A stretch of 5,616 nucleotides of DNA from Desulfobacterales bacterium (GCA_020345785.1 CP070771.1:3333140-3338755); one strand, 5' to 3'. Counted from the first letter of the stretch, positions 1-5,552 are shown. The notes: generated by a model from the letters alone, not told the origin. Program-made: numbers and translations.

Positions 1-2
1 GA

Positions 3-653
3 GCCCTCATGTATCGATTTGTACTGCAAAGAGTGCGCGGTCAGGCCCTGTCCGAGGTTATTGCCACCTTTGGCATAGGACTGGCGATTCTCGAGTTGTT
101 CAGGTATCTCGGCTTTGTCGGCTTCGAATACAATCTGCCGGTTTTCTTCGATCAGAGCTTTTTTATCCTGGGGGTCTTCGTCGATATGCAGCGCATCCTG
201 ATTGTCGTTATCGGCATACTTTTGATTCTCGGCCTATGGATTTTTACCCATCACACCTCACTGGGGCTTGCATTCCGTGGAATCGCCCAGGACGAGCGCA
301 CCGCCCTCAGTCTCGGCATCGATTCAGACTGGATTGCCACCGTGGCTGTATCTTTCGGCGCCGGTCTGGCTGCGATTGCCGCCACCATCATTATTCCCCT
401 GGGGAGCATTTCGCCCGGTGAAGGATATGAGGTATTAATCAAAGCCCTGGCCGTATGCATCATCGGTGGTTTGGGCAGCACCGGCGGAGTGATCGTGGCC
501 AGCTTCATCATCGGTTTTGCCGAACGTTTTACCGATGCTTACATCAGTTCCCACTGGACGATGATTGTCAGTCTGGCCGCCATTCTCATTGTACTGATTG
601 TAAAACCGTCCGGTCTTTTCGGAAAGCAAAAGGAATTGGAAGAGAGAATTTAG
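3..653 (+). CDS. livH: LivH-type ABC importer permease, 3' part (5' end outside window)
   Basis: Inner-membrane permease subunit of a LIV-type (HAAT) ABC importer, which would pair with LivM to form the translocation path. The reading frame is open from the first bases, and the codons before the ATG at 9 continue the family sequence (A-L-M-Y-R-F), so this ATG is an internal Met. About 216 residues are visible; complete family members are near 290-300, so roughly 75-80 N-terminal residues are missing. Visible hydrophobic segments include those around residues 16-37, 60-80, 109-130, 143-173 and 183-203. The cytoplasmic loop with GLAFRGIAQDERTALSLGID matches the loop before the C-terminal segments that contacts the ATPase in this family. 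The C-terminal GGLGS and KPSGLFG motifs are also typical. It ends with TAG, and a heptamer repeat starts on the last base of that stop. Substrate cannot be read from the sequence; an organic acid or branched-chain amino acid is likely. Confidence 0.9.
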   Translation, partial: ALMYRFVLQRVRGQALSEVIATFGIGLAILELFRYLGFVGFEYNLPVFFDQSFFILGVFVDMQRILIVVIGILLILGLWIFTHHTSLGLAFRGIAQDERTALSLGIDSDWIATVAVSFGAGLAAIAATIIIPLGSISPGEGYEVLIKALAVCIIGGLGSTGGVIVASFIIGFAERFTDAYISSHWTMIVSLAAILIVLIVKPSGLFGKQKELEERI

Positions 654-687
654 TCGATTGCGGATTGCGGATTTCGGATTGGGGAAT
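653..687. repeat. Degenerate heptamer block 1 (GCGGATT type), 5 units
   Basis: Five consecutive 7-base units can be read in register: GTCGATT, GCGGATT, GCGGATT, TCGGATT, GGGGAAT. The block starts on the final G of the livH stop codon. Two units are identical and the others differ at one to three positions. This is the first of five word blocks in the livH-livM gap. No function is known to me. Confidence 0.75.
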
Positions 688-691
688 GGTA

Positions 692-733
692 AAGCAAAGG
701 GCATAGGGCAAAGGACTGAGTGCTGAGGACTGA
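692..733. repeat. Degenerate heptamer block 2 (GGGCAAA / GGACTGA words), 6 units
   Basis: Six 7-base units are in phase: AAGCAAA, GGGCATA, GGGCAAA, GGACTGA, GTGCTGA, GGACTGA. Two related words (a GGGCA-type and a GGACTGA-type) run on in the same register without a break, so the period is kept while the word changes. The top strand is purine-rich. No coding function is supported. Confidence 0.7.
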
Positions 734-750
734 GAAAGGAATACAGAAGT

Positions 751-785
751 GAGGTGTCGGGTGTCAGGAACCGGACGTGAGATGT
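751..785. repeat. Degenerate heptamer block 3 (GNGGTGT type), 5 units
   Basis: Five 7-base units are in phase: GAGGTGT, CGGGTGT, CAGGAAC, CGGACGT, GAGATGT. The middle unit is the most divergent. This block is less regular than its neighbours but keeps the same 7-base period. It lies about 17 bases after block 2 and 22 bases before the octamer block. Confidence 0.5.
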
Positions 786-807
786 CAAATTTAGAGAAAA
801 GAATTTA

Positions 808-855
808 AAGCCTTCACGCTTCCAAGCCTTAAAGCCTTGCAGCCTCCAAGCCTGT
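808..855. repeat. Degenerate octamer block 4 (AAGCCTNC type), 6 units
   Basis: Six 8-base units are in phase: AAGCCTTC, ACGCTTCC, AAGCCTTA, AAGCCTTG, CAGCCTCC, AAGCCTGT. The core A-G-C-C-T is conserved, with variation concentrated in the last two or three positions. The period switches from 7 (blocks 1-3) to 8 here. The same octamer family recurs in the livG-livF gap at 2780-2819, and in opposite orientation at 2719-2758. Confidence 0.8.
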
Positions 856-893
856 GGACTATCAACTCTGAACTAACAAAGATCAACTGGACA

Positions 894-928
894 ATTAATA
901 ACTAATAACCAATAACTAATAGCTAATA
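894..928. repeat. Degenerate heptamer block 5 (ACTAATA type), 5 units ending at the livM start
   Basis: Five 7-base units are in phase: ATTAATA, ACTAATA, ACCAATA, ACTAATA, GCTAATA. The last unit ends at 928 and the livM ATG begins at 929. The block therefore occupies the whole ribosome-binding region of livM and contains no purine-rich Shine-Dalgarno sequence. It also supplies an in-frame TAG at 920-922 that bars any upstream start. A related word, AGCTAAT, opens the second gap at 2686-2713. Confidence 0.8.
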
Positions 929-1930
929 ATGGCAAAGCGAAAAGAGAGAATAGACAGAGGGATCAAAGCCAGGTCGGTAGACATCTTTGCGCTGGGCTCC
1001 TGGCGGGAGATGCTTTATCTGGCAGCCCCCCGCTTGATACCGATAATCGGGTTTCTAATATTGCCGCTGATACTGGGCCTGTATTGGCAAAAAGTGCTGC
1101 TTTCGGTAGCCGTTTTTGCCCTGCTGGCGATCAGCTGGGACATCCTGGCCCAGACAGGCATGATATCACTGGGCCAGGCGCTTTTTTTCGGCATGGGCGC
1201 CTATGCAGCCGGAACTTTGAATCATTACTGGGGCTGGCCGCCGCTGGTCGCCATTCCGGCAGCCACGTTGCTGGGCGGCTTGATCTGCACGGTATTTCTG
1301 CTGCCGGTCCTGCGATTGCGCGGAATCTACTTTTCAATGGTGACCCTCATCATTCCGCTGATGCTGGTTCGTATCGTTGAGGCGACCAAGATATTCGGCG
1401 GTACCGAGGGTCTCAGCGGCATCGCTGCGCTGCCCTCCAAATGGATAGAACTTTACCTGATCATGGGTGTACTGATGGCTGCCCTTTTTGGGTTCAGACG
1501 CATGCTGGCCTCCGACTACGGTCTGGTATTAAAAGGCATCTGCGACAATGACCGCTCGGTAATCAATGCCGGCATCAACATTTACTGGTTCAAAGCCCAG
1601 GCCCTGTTTATCTCCAGCTGCATCGGCGCATTTAGCGGTGCTTTTATGACCCACGTCTATATGTTTGTCGGAATGCCGGTTTTTGCGCTCGATTATTCCA
1701 TCTTGCCCATTGCAGCGGCTGTCGTGGGCGGCCCCGGCACACTGGCCGGTGCCACCCTGGGTGCCTTCATTCTGGTGCCCTTATCGGAAATTTTGCGGGG
1801 CATCGGCGGGCTGCGGATTGTTTTTTACGGCCTGTTTCTGGTCGTCTTTATCGTCGCACTGCCGGAGGGAATCTTTCATTATGTACAGCGGAAATATCAT
1901 CAGTTTGAGCGCTGGGTGGAGGTGGAATAA
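929..1930 (+). CDS. livM: LivM-type ABC importer permease
   Basis: Second inner-membrane permease of the LIV-type importer, 333 residues, a normal length. A charged cytoplasmic N-terminus of about 30 residues precedes the first hydrophobic segment (about 34-52). Family landmarks follow: SWDILAQTGMISLGQALFFG (69-88), matching the G-x-x-S-L-G-x-A-x-F-F-G motif; RLRGIYFSMVTL (129-140); GGTEGLSGI (157-165); the ATPase-contact loop with LKGICDNDRS (201-210) and NAGIN (213-217); GGPGT(L)AGA (267-275); and a C-terminal YGLFLVVF segment ending in PEGIF. The ATG at 929 is the first possible start because an in-frame TAG lies at 920-922. It has no Shine-Dalgarno sequence, as a repeat block abuts it. 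An internal start at Met28 (1010) cannot be excluded, but the GGGAG there sits too close to that ATG. The TAA stop overlaps the livG ATG by one base, so the two genes are probably translationally coupled. Substrate is not determinable. Confidence 0.93.
   Translation: MAKRKERIDRGIKARSVDIFALGSWREMLYLAAPRLIPIIGFLILPLILGLYWQKVLLSVAVFALLAISWDILAQTGMISLGQALFFGMGAYAAGTLNHYWGWPPLVAIPAATLLGGLICTVFLLPVLRLRGIYFSMVTLIIPLMLVRIVEATKIFGGTEGLSGIAALPSKWIELYLIMGVLMAALFGFRRMLASDYGLVLKGICDNDRSVINAGINIYWFKAQALFISSCIGAFSGAFMTHVYMFVGMPVFALDYSILPIAAAVVGGPGTLAGATLGAFILVPLSEILRGIGGLRIVFYGLFLVVFIVALPEGIFHYVQRKYHQFERWVEVE
1918..1922 (+). promoter_or_regulatory. Ribosome binding site of livG
   Basis: GGAGG lies seven bases before the ATG at 1930, inside the last codons of livM. 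It is a strong Shine-Dalgarno sequence at a good distance and supports the ATG at 1930 as the livG start. It contrasts with livM, which has none. Confidence 0.8.
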
Positions 1931-2682
1931 TGAATTCTGGTGCTTTGCTGAAAGTCACCGGTGTTTATAAGAATTTTGGCGGTGTGCAGGCCATTCATGA
2001 TTTGAGCTTTGAACTGGCGGAAGGTGAACTGCTGGGACTCATCGGGCCCAACGGCTCCGGCAAGACCACGGCCGTCAACCTGATTACCGGCTTCGTCAAA
2101 CCTTCAGCGGGCGAAATCATGTACCGCGGCCGCAATATCACCGGCTGGGCACCGCATAAAATTGTCCGCCTGGGAATTGCCAGAACCTTTCAAATGGTCA
2201 AGCCCTTCTATCGTCTGCCTGCCTACAAGAACATGATTATTCCCCTGTATTCACCCCGGGTCAAACAGTTGGCGGGCGGCAAATACGGCGACCGCGATGC
2301 GGTGGCGCTGGATCTACTGGAAGAAGTCGGATTTGAACGGGATGCATTCGTAGCCTACAAAAGCGCCAGTGTGCTGCCGCAAGGCTATCTCAAACGCCTG
2401 GAACTGGCGAAAGCGATTGCCCTGCAGCCCGACCTTATCATTCTAGATGAACTTTTTTCCGGCTTGAGCCTGGCAGAGGTTGCCGGTATCGTGCCCATCA
2501 TCGAAAAACTGCGCCTGGAGGGAAAAACGATCATTATGATCGAACACCGCCTCAAAGAGCTATTTCGCATCGCCGATCGGGTGGTGGTCCTCAACTACGG
2601 CGAAAAAATTGCCGAAGGTCAGGCCCGGGAGGTCATGGAAAATAATGCCGTGAAGAAGGCATATCTGGGGAGTGAGGTTTAG
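1930..2682 (+). CDS. livG: LivG-type ABC importer ATPase with divergent signature motif
   Basis: Cytoplasmic ATPase subunit of the LIV-type importer, 250 residues, normal length. Visible motifs in order: Walker A GPNGSGKTT (39-47); Q-loop in ARTFQMVKPF (84-93, Gln88), a LivG hallmark; signature region LPQGYLKR (149-156); Walker B LIILDE (169-174, catalytic Glu174); switch histidine in IEHRLKEL (His206). In E. coli LivG, as I recall it, the signature reads LAYGQQRR and Walker B is followed by PAAGLNP. Here the signature has Pro150, Gln151 and Tyr153, and Walker B is followed by LFSGLSLAE. Only Gly152 of the signature centre is kept. Walker A, Q-loop, Glu174 and His206 remain, so an active ATPase is likely, though of a divergent LivG subgroup. 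The start is supported by GGAGG at 1918-1922 and the TAATG overlap with livM. The stop is followed within four bases by a heptamer block. Confidence 0.92.
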   Translation: MNSGALLKVTGVYKNFGGVQAIHDLSFELAEGELLGLIGPNGSGKTTAVNLITGFVKPSAGEIMYRGRNITGWAPHKIVRLGIARTFQMVKPFYRLPAYKNMIIPLYSPRVKQLAGGKYGDRDAVALDLLEEVGFERDAFVAYKSASVLPQGYLKRLELAKAIALQPDLIILDELFSGLSLAEVAGIVPIIEKLRLEGKTIIMIEHRLKELFRIADRVVVLNYGEKIAEGQAREVMENNAVKKAYLGSEV

Positions 2683-2685
2683 GAA

Positions 2686-2713
2686 AGCTCATAGCTAATA
2701 GCTCATAGCGCAT
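2686..2713. repeat. Degenerate heptamer block 6 (AGCTNAT type), 4 units
   Basis: Four 7-base units are in phase: AGCTCAT, AGCTAAT, AGCTCAT, AGCGCAT. The block begins three bases after the livG stop codon. The word is related to the GCTAATA unit that ends block 5 before livM, so the two gaps share a heptamer family. Confidence 0.75.
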
Positions 2714-2718
2714 ATTCC

Positions 2719-2758
2719 ACGCTGGGAGGCTGGAAAGCTGGGACGCTGGGAAGCCGGA
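2719..2758. repeat. Degenerate octamer block 7 (ANGCTGGG type), 5 units
   Basis: Five 8-base units are in phase: ACGCTGGG, AGGCTGGA, AAGCTGGG, ACGCTGGG, AAGCCGGA. The core G-C-T/C-G-G is constant. The reverse complement of block 8 aligned to this block in register matches at 26 of 40 positions (counted by hand). Blocks 7 and 8 thus look like one octamer family in opposite orientations and could pair imperfectly in RNA or single-stranded DNA. Confidence 0.8.
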
Positions 2759-2779
2759 CTAAAAATGGCTCAAAAACCT

Positions 2780-2819
2780 TTAAGCTTCCAAGCTTTATAG
2801 CCTTATAGCCTCCGAGCCA
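2780..2819. repeat. Degenerate octamer block 8 (NNAAGCTT / TATAGCCT type), 5 units
   Basis: Five 8-base units are in phase: TTAAGCTT, CCAAGCTT, TATAGCCT, TATAGCCT, CCGAGCCA. The block is close to block 4 of the livH-livM gap (A-G-C-C-T core) and inverted relative to block 7. It ends 53 bases before the preferred livF start, leaving room for a normal ribosome binding site. Confidence 0.75.
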
Positions 2820-2860
2820 GATTGAATCAGCTATCGATTTCCCGCTGTCAGCTTATTCAT

Positions 2861-2864
2861 GGAG
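2861..2864 (+). promoter_or_regulatory. Ribosome binding site that decides the livF start
   Basis: GGAG lies eight bases before the ATG at 2873. It supports this ATG over the upstream in-frame TTG at 2822, whose preceding bases are the end of an octamer repeat with no ribosome binding site. Protein homology also begins at the Met encoded at 2873 (M-L-E-V-R-N-L). Confidence 0.7.
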
Positions 2865-2872
2865 TTGGTCAC

Positions 2873-3619
2873 ATGCTTGAAGTTCGCAATCTGATGGTTT
2901 TTTTCGAAAACGCTTTGGCGATCAATGATCTCAGCATCGAAGTAAATGAAGGTGAAATTGTCGGTATGATCGGGTCAAACAGCGCCGGCAAGACGACCCT
3001 GATGAACTCACTTTCGGGTCTTATCATTGACATGCGGATTAAAGAAAAGCGCAGAGGCGGCGAACGGATCAACATCTACGGCAACATTATCTTCAACGGC
3101 GAGGACATTACCGAAACGAAACCGAGCGAAAGGGTCAAAAAAGGTATCGTCCTGTGCCGGGAACGGCATCCGGTGTTTCCGGAAAGCAGTGTGTTGGAAA
3201 ATCTCAAGATCGCCGGCTATTTGAAAAAAAAGAACGAAATACAGGAGGGTATCGCCGACGTATTCGAACTGTTTCCGGCTCTGGCGAAATTAAAATCGCG
3301 CAAAGCCGGATTCATGAGCGGGGGAGAACAACAGATGCTGGCGATCGGCATGGCCCTGATCGTCAGACCCAGACTGCTGCTACTGGATGAACCGCTTTTG
3401 GGACTGAGCCCGATGATGCAGCAGGCGGTGATGGAGGCCGTTGTCAGTCTGAGGGAAAAGTCAGGCATTACGGTACTGCTCAGCGAGCAGTTTGCACGGC
3501 CGGTGCTGCCGGTTATCGACAGGGGCTATGTGGTTGAAAACGGCATGCTGGCTTTGTACGGTACCGGAGAGGAATTGATGGACAACCCTGAAATTAAATC
3601 CGCTTATTTTGGAATTTGA
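2873..3619 (+). CDS. livF: LivF-type ABC importer ATPase with an insertion after Walker A
   Basis: Second cytoplasmic ATPase of the LIV-type importer, 248 residues from the preferred ATG. Motifs in order: Walker A GSNSAGKTT (34-42; usual LivF form GANGAGKTT); a Q-loop-equivalent segment CRERHPVFPESSVLENL (95-111; usual form starts VPEGRR); a near-canonical signature MSGGEQQML (148-156); Walker B LLLLDEP (168-174, Glu173); D-loop LGLSP (176-180); and SEQFA (204-208), where LivF proteins normally carry VEQNA with Gln in place of the switch His. Residues about 53-71 form a basic stretch with KEKRR that is about 14 residues longer than the same place in E. coli LivF as I recall it. The start is chosen on the GGAG at 2861-2864 and on homology; a TTG at 2822 would add 17 residues unlike the family. 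The gene follows a 190-base gap after livG and ends four bases before the CoA ligase. Confidence 0.92.
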   Translation: MLEVRNLMVFFENALAINDLSIEVNEGEIVGMIGSNSAGKTTLMNSLSGLIIDMRIKEKRRGGERINIYGNIIFNGEDITETKPSERVKKGIVLCRERHPVFPESSVLENLKIAGYLKKKNEIQEGIADVFELFPALAKLKSRKAGFMSGGEQQMLAIGMALIVRPRLLLLDEPLLGLSPMMQQAVMEAVVSLREKSGITVLLSEQFARPVLPVIDRGYVVENGMLALYGTGEELMDNPEIKSAYFGI

Positions 3620-3623
3620 ACCA

Positions 3624-5273
3624 ATGAGCAACATCATGGGCAACCGTAAGGATATATATTCAACCTTTGCGGCCACGGCCGACCGGCGCGGCAACCATCC
3701 GGCCGTGATCTATCTGGGCAATAAATTTTCCTATAACCGGATTAAGGAGCTTGCCGAACGCTTTGCAGCCGCTTTAGTTGATTTGGGCGTTGCCTCCGGC
3801 CAGAGAGTGATGATATATATCCCCAACAGCATTCAATGGGTGGTATCCTGGCTGGGCATTCAGAAAATCGGTGCTGTGAGTTTGCCGATCACACCGATAT
3901 ACACACCCCATGACCTCAAATACATTGCCAACGACAGCGACTCTGAAACCATCATCTGTGCCGACACGAACTTCGGCTATGTTACCAATGTCTTGCCGGA
4001 AACTCGTCTGAAACGCGTGATTGTGACCAATGCGGCCGATCTGCTGCCGTGGTGGAAGCGCTATTTCGGTTTATTATTCGATGTGATTCCACGGGGTAAA
4101 TTCAGCCTCGACGCTCAAACGTTCACTCTGAGAAATCTGTTGTCCCGCTACAAACACGATGGCCAGCACGGGCCCCAAAAGGAAGCAAACGGGCGGGAGA
4201 TCGCGGAGATACTCTACACCGGCGGAACCACCAAATTTCCTAAAGGCGTTCCGTTTACCCACGACCTGTTTCTGGTTTCGGCCGATGAGCAGATCCGCAT
4301 GAGCGAGGCACTTTTCCCGGCCGAGGATAATGTTATCATGGGCAATGCCCCGCTGTTTCATATTCTGGGTCAAACCTGTGGTCTGGCGGCGCTTTTGACC
4401 GGCGGCAGTTTAATCCTGCAGCCTCGCATTAATCTGGATGCCACCTTTGATGCCATTGAGCGCTTCAAGGCCAAAACCATGATCGGGGTTCCCGCCCTGT
4501 ATCGGATGATGCTGGAACATGTTCGCCTGGACCAGTATGATCTGAGCTCGCTGGAATATTGTTTCAGCGGCGGCGATGTGCTGCCGGTGGAGATCGGCAA
4601 ACGCTGGCAGGAAAAATTCGGCCGTCCCATCTACCAGGGGTACGGCGCCACCGAAACCTGCGGCGGTGTTGCCATGTGTCCGGTAGATCGGGAAAACCCG
4701 CCCAAAAGTGTCGGCCGGATTGTCAGGAGCAAAGAAGTCAAAATTGTCGATCCCGCATCACTGGAACCCGTGGCGGAGGGAAATCCAGGAGAGTTACTGG
4801 TATCATCAACATATATGGTCTCAAGTTATCTGAACAAACCCGAGGAAACCGCGGCGGCATTTGTTGAATTGGGCGGCAAAAAATGGTACCGCACCGCCGA
4901 TATCATGTCCATAGACCCGGACGGAAATCTTTACTTCGTGGACCGCACGGTGGATACCATCAAACACAAAGGCTATCGCGTTTCCGCCTCAGAGATCGAA
5001 TCCGTGCTTCAGGAGCATCCGGCGGTGATCGCCGCCTGCGCGGTCGGCTTACCGGATGAAAAAGTCGGAGAACGCATCAAGGCCTATGTGGTCCTCAAAG
5101 AAGACATCAAGGGTATCACCGGCTACGACCTGATCAAATGGTGCCGCCGGACCCTGGTATCTTATAAAGTGCCCCATTACATCGAGTTCAGAGATATGCT
5201 GCCTAAATCCAAAGTCGGCAAGCTGCTGCGACGTGAAATCCGCAGCGAAGAGAAGCGCAGGAAAGAAGCATAA
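3624..5273 (+). CDS. AMP-forming acyl-CoA synthetase (ANL superfamily)
   Basis: Cytoplasmic or membrane-associated ligase, 549 residues, normal length. The family joins a carboxylic acid to CoA through an acyl-adenylate, using ATP. Motifs in order: phosphate-binding loop YTGGTTKFPKGV (198-209); PLFHILGQ (243-250); adenine-binding YQGYGATET (337-345); YRTADI (422-427), with Asp426 for the ATP ribose; hinge region DRTVDTIKHKGYRVSASEIE (440-459); C-terminal PKSKVGKLLR (527-536), with the catalytic lysine at 533. Two usual glycines are replaced: TTG by TTK at 204 and TGD by TAD at 426 minus one (Ala425). Overall form resembles long-chain fatty-acid and aromatic acid CoA ligases, but the substrate cannot be assigned. 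The ATG at 3624, four bases after livF, is preferred; its ribosome binding site is weak (GGA at 3611-3613). A TTG at 3609 overlapping livF would add five residues. Co-transcription with the importer is likely, suggesting uptake followed by CoA activation. Confidence 0.93.
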   Translation: MSNIMGNRKDIYSTFAATADRRGNHPAVIYLGNKFSYNRIKELAERFAAALVDLGVASGQRVMIYIPNSIQWVVSWLGIQKIGAVSLPITPIYTPHDLKYIANDSDSETIICADTNFGYVTNVLPETRLKRVIVTNAADLLPWWKRYFGLLFDVIPRGKFSLDAQTFTLRNLLSRYKHDGQHGPQKEANGREIAEILYTGGTTKFPKGVPFTHDLFLVSADEQIRMSEALFPAEDNVIMGNAPLFHILGQTCGLAALLTGGSLILQPRINLDATFDAIERFKAKTMIGVPALYRMMLEHVRLDQYDLSSLEYCFSGGDVLPVEIGKRWQEKFGRPIYQGYGATETCGGVAMCPVDRENPPKSVGRIVRSKEVKIVDPASLEPVAEGNPGELLVSSTYMVSSYLNKPEETAAAFVELGGKKWYRTADIMSIDPDGNLYFVDRTVDTIKHKGYRVSASEIESVLQEHPAVIAACAVGLPDEKVGERIKAYVVLKEDIKGITGYDLIKWCRRTLVSYKVPHYIEFRDMLPKSKVGKLLRREIRSEEKRRKEA

Positions 5274-5455
5274 TTAATCCGCCCTGATAAATCGCAGTTC
5301 CGGTTTCTTCAACTGTCTTTTTAAAATTGAGCAAGGTTGATGATTGAAGATTCGTCGAATTAATTATATTTTGCTGCGCATTTTGTTTACACTTTTTGTT
5401 TTTTTATCCTTTTTCAGGTACTTGACCGGGAGGTGAGTTTTTCGCGGTATGGTTT
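5274..5455. other. Non-coding, AT-rich stretch after the ligase gene
   Basis: No convincing gene, RNA or strong signal is seen. From about 5315 to 5420 the sequence is clearly richer in A and T than the genes, with runs of T near 5381-5415. A weak terminator-like arrangement exists (CAGTT at 5295-5299, AACTG at 5311-5315, then five T at 5318-5322), but the stem is only five pairs with an 11-base loop. The operon probably ends in this stretch; the exact point is not visible. Confidence 0.5.
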
Positions 5456-5552
5456 GTCATTCCTGCGAAGCCTGTGCCGGACTTGATCAGGTAGCAGGAA
5501 TCCGGAAAATTCTCTAGCGAGTGGACTGGATGTCCGCCTCCGCGGGCATGAC
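5456..5552. repeat. Palindromic dispersed-repeat-type element (REP/MITE-like)
   Basis: A 97-base imperfect palindrome. The outer arms GTCATTCCTGCG (5456-5467) and CGCGGGCATGAC (5541-5552) match as inverted repeats at 10 of 12 positions. Each half also folds alone: ATTCCTGC (5459-5466) pairs perfectly with GCAGGAAT (5494-5501), and ATGTCCGC (5530-5537) pairs with GCGGGCAT (5542-5549) with one G-U pair and a four-base loop. ATCCGG near 5500 can pair with CTGGAT near 5526. The GTCATTCC...GCGGGCATGAC form and the inner CCGGACTTGATC are familiar from short palindromic repeats scattered between genes in many proteobacteria. No transposase is present, and no T-run follows, so it is not an obvious terminator. 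Copy number cannot be judged from one window. The 64 bases after it hold nothing recognisable. Confidence 0.7.

Noticed and set aside
9..11. ATG at 9 as the true livH start
   Set aside because: The two codons before it continue the LivH family sequence, and starting here would delete the first membrane segments; the gene simply begins outside the window.
435..788. Minus-strand open frame of 117 codons across the livH end and the first gap
   Set aside because: It is an antisense reading of livH and of the heptamer blocks; the protein shows only low-complexity translations of the repeat words and no family features.
653..928. CRISPR array or VNTR interpretation of the gap
   Set aside because: Units are 7-8 bases with no spacers, repeats are inexact and several different words are used, so neither a CRISPR nor a single-word tandem repeat fits.
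2822..2872. TTG start giving LivF 17 extra N-terminal residues
   Set aside because: It has no ribosome binding site, lies directly after a repeat block, and the extra residues do not match the family; the ATG at 2873 has GGAG at the right distance.
3609..3623. TTG start of the CoA ligase inside the livF end
   Set aside because: It would add only five residues; the ATG four bases after livF is the simpler start, though the ribosome binding site is weak for both.
5295..5322. Rho-independent terminator after the ligase gene
   Set aside because: The stem is only five mostly weak pairs with an 11-base loop before five T; it is not convincing as a terminator.
5344..5370. Promoter TTGAAG - 15 bases - TATATT
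   Set aside because: The spacing is short, the -35 match is partial, the area is generally A/T-rich and no gene follows within the window.
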